In this document: positions 40,906-45,994 of the stretch, piece by piece
How the letters are laid out: each line of letters begins with the position of its first letter
Position numbering within the stretch: the stretch's first letter is position 1
Assembly: GCA_049511715.1 (NCBI GenBank)
Contig: JBEKXU010000025.1
Location: 1-45,994, forward strand
DNA: 45,994 bases
DNA from: JBEKHT01 sp049511715
GTDB taxonomy: Bacteria > Chloroflexota > Anaerolineae > Anaerolineales > RBG-16-64-43
Direction: 5' to 3'
Notes under the pieces: model-generated
The model's input: only the letters and a program-made list of their open reading frames with translations
Told to the model about the DNA's origin: nothing
Databases searched by the model: none
Translations under genes and position numbers: made by a program

Positions 40906-43900
40906 TCAGATTTTCTCCAACGCCTTACCGTAGGCCTCGTAAGCTCTCTGCAGCCGGCCCAACCGGCTACTGGCATCCCCTAGGAGTTGCCAAAGACCGG
41001 AGGAGTCCGGAAAATCGCCCACGGCTTTCTCAAGATCATCAGCCATCTCTTCCACACAGCGCCCGGATTCGAGCAGCTTCTGATAGGCGGCGGCAGCCTC
41101 CTGCTCGCGCGATTCCTCCAGGCACTTGCGGCCTTGAGCGAGCAGCAGTGCAGCGTCCTCTTGGGTCATCCTCCGGGGCTTTTGTCTGGGGACAACAGGA
41201 GCCTTGCTCGCGGCGGCCCGCGACGGTTCTTTGCGACGGGGCTGGACTTTCTCCACAGGAGGGACAACGGCCGGTTCCACTACCGGGACCCATTGCGGTC
41301 GCTCGGGCGCACTCGCCACTTCTTCCTCGCCCACTGTCGACATGAACGGACCTGGCGCGGGCGGTGGGGTGGGCTTCTCTCCGGCAATAGGCGTGAGCGC
41401 GGGTTCATGCACCGACCCTGCCACTGGCACAGAGCGGACCGAGGAGACCTCCAATTTGGAGGATGGAACGCCTTGTTCCTCAGCTGGAGCTTGGGGCATC
41501 TGAGGCGAAGCCTCCGCGGGGTGGGAAGGTGGAGCCGCCTGGGCTGGGAGGACCGAGGTAACTTCAGTCTTCGCCAGGTCCAGTGCTGTGCGCAGCCAAT
41601 CCGGAGGTGCCTGCTCGCCTGCCTTTTCAACCCTTGGACGGCTCTCAGGCAACGCTGGGCCCGCCTGGGGTGCCGGCTCTGACATTTCCATTTCCGGCTG
41701 GTTCGGCTCGGCCCCGGCCTCCACCGCCGGTCTCAGCCATTCTGGCAGGTCCTCCGCTTCGGCCCTCGGCCCGAGTTTCTCCTCGGTTGGCGGGTGTGGT
41801 CCCAATCTCTCCCCCAACCACTTGGAAATGGTGTCGCTGGCGCCGGGTTGTCGTGACTCGAGCCACGAAGGCAGTTCCCCCGTGCCCATCTCCACTTCCG
41901 CTGGAGTCTCCTCCTCTGGGACCGAAGAGGCCTCCGTGGCAATCCTCTTGAGCCAATCGGGGATTTCCCCTTGGGAGGTGGACGTTTCCTCCCCGCTCGA
42001 GGCGGGCTGGGCTGGCGGAGCCGACGTTGAAGCAAGCCATTCCGGGAGCTCGGCCTCTTTCTCTTTGGACGGTTCCCCCGCCGGACCAGGAGTGACCTCC
42101 GACTTGGCCAAATCTGGGAACCCAAGGGGCTTCCCCCCTCCCTGGCTGGCCTCCATGCGCAACCAATCGGGCAGCGAGCTTTCGCCGGCAACACTTTCCG
42201 GACTGGCTATTTCCGGCTGGAGCCATTCGGGGAGCTCCGTCGCTGGAACCGCCGGGGCCACCTCAGCGCTTGGGCCGGCTGACCCTGACTCCGGCGGTTG
42301 GGCCGAAGCCGAGAGCCGGGAGGCTTCCGACTCCGCCAGCTTCAGCCAGGATGGGGGCTGACCCGGAGAAGAGGGCGGTTCCTCCTCGGCGGGGACCAAG
42401 TTCCCCTCCTGAGATTCCCGTCCCGCCTCGCCAGCGGCGAGGCCTGGAGCCTCCCTCATTTCTGTCTCGAGCCATTCCGGAAGCTTCCCGCCGGTGTCGG
42501 ATTCGCCCGCAGCGGCCAGATCAAAGGGGGATACGATCTGCTCAGACCCGCCCTGCGAGAGCCAATCCAAGCTGCCCTCTGCCGTGGGCGCTGCCCCCTC
42601 GCCCGCGCCCTCGGAGGAAATCTCGGGGTACTCCTCCGTCGTTTGGCCCGGTTGCGCCGCCTCGCCCTTTAGCCACTCGGGCAAGGCTTCGGCATGCTCC
42701 GCTGGCTGCGCTGGCTCTCCTTCCGGCTTGAGCCACTCAGGCAAGCCCTCCCCGGCTCGAGCCAGGCTCTCTTCGCCTCCAACCGCCTTCAACCATTCGG
42801 CAAAGTCCCCTGTCGGCTCTTCCTTTGGCGGCTTCGGGGGGCTCAGCCAATCGTCGGGCGTTGGGGGAGCCGGAGGCGTTCCTTCCGGAGTGGGACCACC
42901 CTTCAACCAGTCGGGGAGTTCCTGCCCCGTTCGCGCAAGGGCGGCTTCGGGTTCCTCGGGTTCCAGAAGCTTCTCGGCTTGAATACCGGAAGTGTCCGGA
43001 ATCTCCGAGGCGGCTTCCCCAAGCCAATCCGGCGCGTGAAAGGGGCTCTCTTCGGCTTCCGCCCCAAAAGGACTCGCCGGCTCCAACGGCAAAGATTTGC
43101 TCGGCTCCAGCCATTCTGGAATCTCGACCTTCCCGGCGTCCTCCTTCTTGAGGCCAAGGCCCTCGGCCCAGCCTGGAGGCGGGCCCTTCTGTTCCTCAAG
43201 CGGAGGGGTCCAGGAAAGGCGATCCAGCAAGACAGCCTCGGCCGGAACGTCCGGCATCCTTCCATCCTCCGTGGGCGGGCGCACCCCGACATATGGGTCA
43301 AGGGTGGCCAGGCGGCGGAAGACGTCTTGCGCTTCCTGCTTTCGTCCCATCTTCCAAAGGATTCGAGCAAGGATTTGGTTCGCCTCGAGGCAGTAGGGAA
43401 GCTTGTCCAGCAGCCGGTTGCACACCTCGGCGGCCTCAGCGGACTTTCCCATCTTCCAATAAGCATTGGCAAGAACCACCAAGAGGTCAGGGCGCTCGGG
43501 ATCTTCGCCAAGGGCGGCATTCACCTCCACAGCCGCCTGCGCATCGAGTCCCCCCTTCAAATACATGCGGGCCAAGGAGGCTCGCGTCATGCGTAACCGT
43601 GATGGCTCGACGCCATCCCGCCGACCTCGCAATCGCCGCACTTCCTGCTGGACGGTCGGGTTAGATGGATTGACCTCAAATGCCCGCTCCATATGCCATA
43701 TGGCTCCATCCAGATTCCCGGCATCCTCCGCCATAATGGCCATGGCAACATGGGAAAGGAAATCGTCGGGGATAGCCGACAGAACGCGTTGAAAGACATC
43801 CGCGGCCTCAGCGTGCCGGCCCTGCTCAAGATAGGCCTTGCCCAGGAGACGGTAGGTTTCTACGTGCTTGGGGAATCGACCGAGGACATTCTGACAATGG

Positions 43901-43980
43901 GCGACGGCCTCGTCAAAGTGCCCATGATCGATCATGTCCTGTATTTCTTGCTGATAGGCGCGCAACGATATCTCGGCCAT
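40906..43980 (-). CDS. Large TPR protein with an array of about 18 LPEWL-type motifs
   Basis: A 1024-residue protein without signal peptide or membrane span. Residues 1-235 contain six or so tetratricopeptide repeats (VETYRLLGKAYLEQGRHAEAADVF, LLVVLANAYWKMGKSAEAAEV). Residues 287-796 are a low-complexity Pro/Glu/Ala chain carrying short motifs of the form hydrophobic-Pro-(Glu/Asp/Ser)-Trp-Leu at 287, 316, 355, 413, 433, 500, 542, 583, 603, 645, 673, 703, 745 and 792, plus looser versions at 375, 393, 470 and 718. A second motif DLAK(S/T)EVT occurs at 623 and 801. Residues 940-1024 are TPR-like again. The array looks like a multivalent docking scaffold; the partner is unknown. Confidence 0.85.
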   Translation of the reverse strand: MAEISLRAYQQEIQDMIDHGHFDEAVAHCQNVLGRFPKHVETYRLLGKAYLEQGRHAEAADVFQRVLSAIPDDFLSHVAMAIMAEDAGNLDGAIWHMERAFEVNPSNPTVQQEVRRLRGRRDGVEPSRLRMTRASLARMYLKGGLDAQAAVEVNAALGEDPERPDLLVVLANAYWKMGKSAEAAEVCNRLLDKLPYCLEANQILARILWKMGRKQEAQDVFRRLATLDPYVGVRPPTEDGRMPDVPAEAVLLDRLSWTPPLEEQKGPPPGWAEGLGLKKEDAGKVEIPEWLEPSKSLPLEPASPFGAEAEESPFHAPDWLGEAASEIPDTSGIQAEKLLEPEEPEAALARTGQELPDWLKGGPTPEGTPPAPPTPDDWLSPPKPPKEEPTGDFAEWLKAVGGEESLARAGEGLPEWLKPEGEPAQPAEHAEALPEWLKGEAAQPGQTTEEYPEISSEGAGEGAAPTAEGSLDWLSQGGSEQIVSPFDLAAAGESDTGGKLPEWLETEMREAPGLAAGEAGRESQEGNLVPAEEEPPSSPGQPPSWLKLAESEASRLSASAQPPESGSAGPSAEVAPAVPATELPEWLQPEIASPESVAGESSLPDWLRMEASQGGGKPLGFPDLAKSEVTPGPAGEPSKEKEAELPEWLASTSAPPAQPASSGEETSTSQGEIPDWLKRIATEASSVPEEETPAEVEMGTGELPSWLESRQPGASDTISKWLGERLGPHPPTEEKLGPRAEAEDLPEWLRPAVEAGAEPNQPEMEMSEPAPQAGPALPESRPRVEKAGEQAPPDWLRTALDLAKTEVTSVLPAQAAPPSHPAEASPQMPQAPAEEQGVPSSKLEVSSVRSVPVAGSVHEPALTPIAGEKPTPPPAPGPFMSTVGEEEVASAPERPQWVPVVEPAVVPPVEKVQPRRKEPSRAAASKAPVVPRQKPRRMTQEDAALLLAQGRKCLEESREQEAAAAYQKLLESGRCVEEMADDLEKAVGDFPDSSGLWQLLGDASSRLGRLQRAYEAYGKALEKI

Positions 43981-44051
43981 CGCCAGTCCTCATTAAAGTA
44001 TGCACCATCTCAACCGAAACTGCAACTGCTGAGGAAAGATTGAGTCCAAGT

Positions 44052-45065
44052 TCACAATCGGTGAAGGCGGCGGACTCTCTCGATCTGGGCACTCACATCC
44101 TGTGGCGGCGTGCGCGCGGGGCCGTACGGGTCCGGCGGACAGGGCTCGTCCGCGAGTGCGCTCAAAGCGGAAAGGCAATTGGAGGCCAGGGCGAGCGGGT
44201 CATATCCTCCCTCAAGGACGAAGAGAATCCGCCCGTCGCAGAGTTCTTCGGCCAGAGCGACCAGACGTCGACTGAGATCATAGAAGCCCTGGCTGGTCAC
44301 AGCCATCGAGGTCAAAGGATCGCTCCAGTGGGCGTCGAATCCGGCAGAGACGAAAAGCATCTCCGGTCGGAACGCCCGCCCCAGCGGCATGATGAGCTGC
44401 TCCTGAGCGAGATCCAAGGCCTCATCCCCGGCATAGGCAGGAAAGGGGACATTGACGATCCGCCCGCGCGCGTGGGGCGCCTCATCCTCGAATCCGCTCC
44501 CGGGATAGATTCCCCCCTGGTGGGTCGAGAAGTAGGCCACCCTGGGCTCTGTCCAGAATGCATGCTCCGTGCCATTCCCGTGATGAGCATCAAAATCTAC
44601 AACCAGAGCCGATGAGATTCCTGTTGCCAACGCATCGCGAATGGCAATCGCCACGTTGTTGAAGAGGCAAAAGCCCATCGGGCGGTCGGGCTCTGCATGA
44701 TGACCCGGCGGGCGAATCAGTGCAAATCCCCTTCGGGCTTCCCCATGAAGGATCGCTCCGGAGCAGGCCAGCGTTCCGCCGGCGGCCATGAGCGCAGAGT
44801 GAAAAGACCCTCTGGACACATAGGTCGGGGCCCCATCGACGATCGCCGGAGCCCGCCGGCATGCGTCCTTTAACCCCGCAAGCATCTCGTCGCTGTGAAC
44901 GGCCCGGACTAAATCCAGCGAGGCTTCCTCGGGTTCAATCCAGTCTATCTTGGAAGCGACCGGTGAGGTGCGAAGGCCATCAAAGAAGCGAAAACGTTCC
45001 GGCGTTTCGGGGTGATCCGGATCTCGGTGCTCGGGCGAAGGCACGAGGCTACAGGCAATGGTCAT
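44052..45065 (-). CDS. Histone deacetylase/AcuC-family amidohydrolase
   Basis: 337 residues of the arginase/deacetylase fold. Zinc ligands are in VVDFDAHHGNGT (Asp, His) and SAGFDAHWSDP (Asp). The catalytic His pair is in IRPPGHHAEPD, and GFCLFNNVAIA, VLEGGYD complete the family pattern. Bacterial members remove acetyl groups from small amines, polyamines or lysine side chains; the substrate here is unknown. ATG 45065 is the family-like start (DPDHPETPERF follows soon); a GTG 30 bases earlier is possible. A -10 box (TATAAT, - strand) lies 39 bases upstream. Confidence 0.92.
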   Translation of the reverse strand: MTIACSLVPSPEHRDPDHPETPERFRFFDGLRTSPVASKIDWIEPEEASLDLVRAVHSDEMLAGLKDACRRAPAIVDGAPTYVSRGSFHSALMAAGGTLACSGAILHGEARRGFALIRPPGHHAEPDRPMGFCLFNNVAIAIRDALATGISSALVVDFDAHHGNGTEHAFWTEPRVAYFSTHQGGIYPGSGFEDEAPHARGRIVNVPFPAYAGDEALDLAQEQLIMPLGRAFRPEMLFVSAGFDAHWSDPLTSMAVTSQGFYDLSRRLVALAEELCDGRILFVLEGGYDPLALASNCLSALSALADEPCPPDPYGPARTPPQDVSAQIERVRRLHRL

Positions 45066-45103
45066 CGGTTGATTCGCAGGCCAAGAATTCGGCACCTCAT
45101 CGA

Positions 45104-45109
45104 ATTATA
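45104..45109 (-). promoter_or_regulatory. -10 box of the deacetylase gene
   Basis: TATAAT on the - strand, 39 bases before ATG 45065. It may also serve the TPR gene downstream, whose own promoter is not clear. Confidence 0.55.
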
Positions 45110-45466
45110 CAGTTAGTCGCTCAGACAGTCTCTCTTGCCCACCCCTCGAGGGCCAGCGGAACGAGGCCACGAGCAAGCTCTGGATCACAGAACCCGGGAG
45201 ATGGGGCCTCGGGAAATCCCGACCCTGGAGCGAGCGTGTTGCTCGCCAGTCTTTGCCGGAACAACCAGGCAACACGGATCCAGGATCCGGCAAGGTTTCG
45301 GAGGATAGCCCGACTCCCGGCGGGATGCCAGGGTTCGGTGGAAAATAACCGTCCGCACTCCCCAACCTTGCTGGCGCAACCCCGGCTTCCAATGGGCCCC
45401 ACAGAGGAAACGACCCGGGTATCCTCCCGGGCCGTTGCTTTGATCCCGCCCAACTGGATCCGGCTT
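45110..45466. other. Intergenic region hppA / deacetylase gene
   Basis: About 360 bases on the - strand, bounded by the hppA terminator and the deacetylase promoter. No gene or repeat recognised. Confidence 0.4.
45412..45433 (-). terminator. Terminator of hppA
   Basis: On the - strand GGCCCGGG and ACCCGGGTC form a stem of about 7 bp with a 5-6 base loop, followed by GTTTCC, some 35 bases after the hppA stop. Confidence 0.6.
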
Positions 45467-45994
45467 TCAGCTCGCTTCGACTCCGATTTCGGGGGAGGGT
45501 TTCTTGCTTTGCCAGACCGACCAAACCAGCACCGCAACCAGGACCACCACCACGACCCAGCCGCCGATCCCCAGGTGGCGGTACTGCACAATGATGGGGG
45601 CAATGATCACCGACACCAGGTTCACCACCTTGATCATCGGATTGAGCGCCGGACCTGCAGTGTCCTTCAGAGGGTCCCCCACCGTGTCCCCAACCACCGC
45701 CGCCTTGTGACGCTCCGACCCCTTCCCAAGATTGTGCGCCGGATCCGAAGTCTCGTCTTCGATCAGCTTCTTGGCGTTATCCCACGCCCCGCCCGCATTG
45801 GCCATGAACACCGCCAGCAGCTGCCCGGACAGAATCACCCCCGCCAGAAATCCCCCCAAGGCCTCCACCTGCAGCAGCAGACCCACCACGATCGGCGTGA
45901 CCACACCCAGCAGCCCCAGGCTGATCAGCTCCTTTTGAGCCGCCAGCGTCGCAATGGCCACCGGCTTCCGATAGTCCGGCTTCACCCGGCCCTC
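45467..45994 (-). CDS. hppA: Membrane-bound proton-translocating pyrophosphatase, C-terminal part
   Basis: The last 175 residues of a membrane pyrophosphatase; the frame is open to the window edge, so the N-terminal three quarters lie outside. The conserved C-terminal blocks are FMANAGGAWDNAKKLIE, GKGSERHKAAVVGDTVGDP and LKDTAGPALNPMIKVVN, which carry Asp and Lys residues that hold Mg-pyrophosphate. The enzyme couples pyrophosphate hydrolysis to pumping H+ (or Na+) across the membrane. The residues that tell K+-dependent from K+-independent types are not in this part. A short Lys/Pro/Glu tail ends the protein. Confidence 0.96.
   Translation of the reverse strand, partial: EGRVKPDYRKPVAIATLAAQKELISLGLLGVVTPIVVGLLLQVEALGGFLAGVILSGQLLAVFMANAGGAWDNAKKLIEDETSDPAHNLGKGSERHKAAVVGDTVGDPLKDTAGPALNPMIKVVNLVSVIIAPIIVQYRHLGIGGWVVVVVLVAVLVWSVWQSKKPSPEIGVEAS

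Noticed and set aside
41590..43120. Repeated AGCCA(T/C)TC(T/C)GG units seen on the + strand, as a DNA repeat or CRISPR
   Set aside because: The units are the reverse complement of codons for P-E-W-L; spacing is irregular and third positions vary, so the repeat is at the protein level.

Overview
This is a GC-rich bacterial chromosome segment that most resembles Chloroflexota of the Anaerolineae type. That placement is an inference from gene content: roadblock/LC7 and DUF4388 proteins beside a Rab-like GTPase, a zinc-ribbon/LysM protein with Thr-Pro linkers, a minimal Tad pilus locus with a receiver-fused CpaE, a TPR protein carrying many LPEWL-type motifs, and a membrane pyrophosphatase. No rRNA or tRNA gene and no CRISPR array was recognised. 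Recurrent TATAAT-like -10 boxes and GC hairpins mark transcription units.

Left part (1-10.9 kb, mostly + strand). A three-gene signalling cassette (pseudo-receiver-GTPase, DUF4388-roadblock, roadblock plus a degenerate nucleotidyltransferase-like domain) precedes a membrane-anchored LysM protein. selD follows. Its reading frame must be extended through an in-frame UGA at 5704-5706 (selenocysteine 24) with a bacterial SECIS-like hairpin just downstream, so the organism makes and uses selenocysteine. Next are a membrane-anchored SUOX-fold molybdoenzyme and hflX. hflX converges on a small unknown gene across a perfect 27-bp inverted repeat.

10.9-16 kb (+ strand). A 2-hydroxyacid dehydrogenase, smpB, an unknown conserved gene and tmRNA (ssrA, tag ANHTYAALPLAA) put both parts of trans-translation within 2 kb. 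clpP and a zinc-less quinone-oxidoreductase-like gene follow.

16.4-24.4 kb. rlmI, an alpha-oxoamine synthase and ligA lie on the - strand; ligA has a probable leaderless promoter. Diverging from ligA is an SsuABC/NrtABC-type ABC importer on the + strand.

24.4-26.4 kb. A group II intron sits just past the terminator of hpf. Its reverse transcriptase gene is interrupted by three copies of a 24-25-bp palindromic element, with a fourth copy in the ribozyme part. Removing the copies restores a continuous maturase. This is the most unusual feature of the window.

26.5-35.9 kb (- strand). hpf, then a Tad secretion operon (cpaB-cpaE-cpaF-tadB-tadC) with a clear sigma-70-type promoter and terminator, then three separate very short Flp pilin genes and a DegS-like histidine kinase whose ATP-binding boxes look degenerate.

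36-46 kb (- strand). Three multi-membrane GT-C-like proteins, a 1024-residue TPR protein with about 18 WL-type motifs, a histone-deacetylase-family amidohydrolase, and the C-terminal part of a proton-pumping pyrophosphatase (hppA) that runs off the window.
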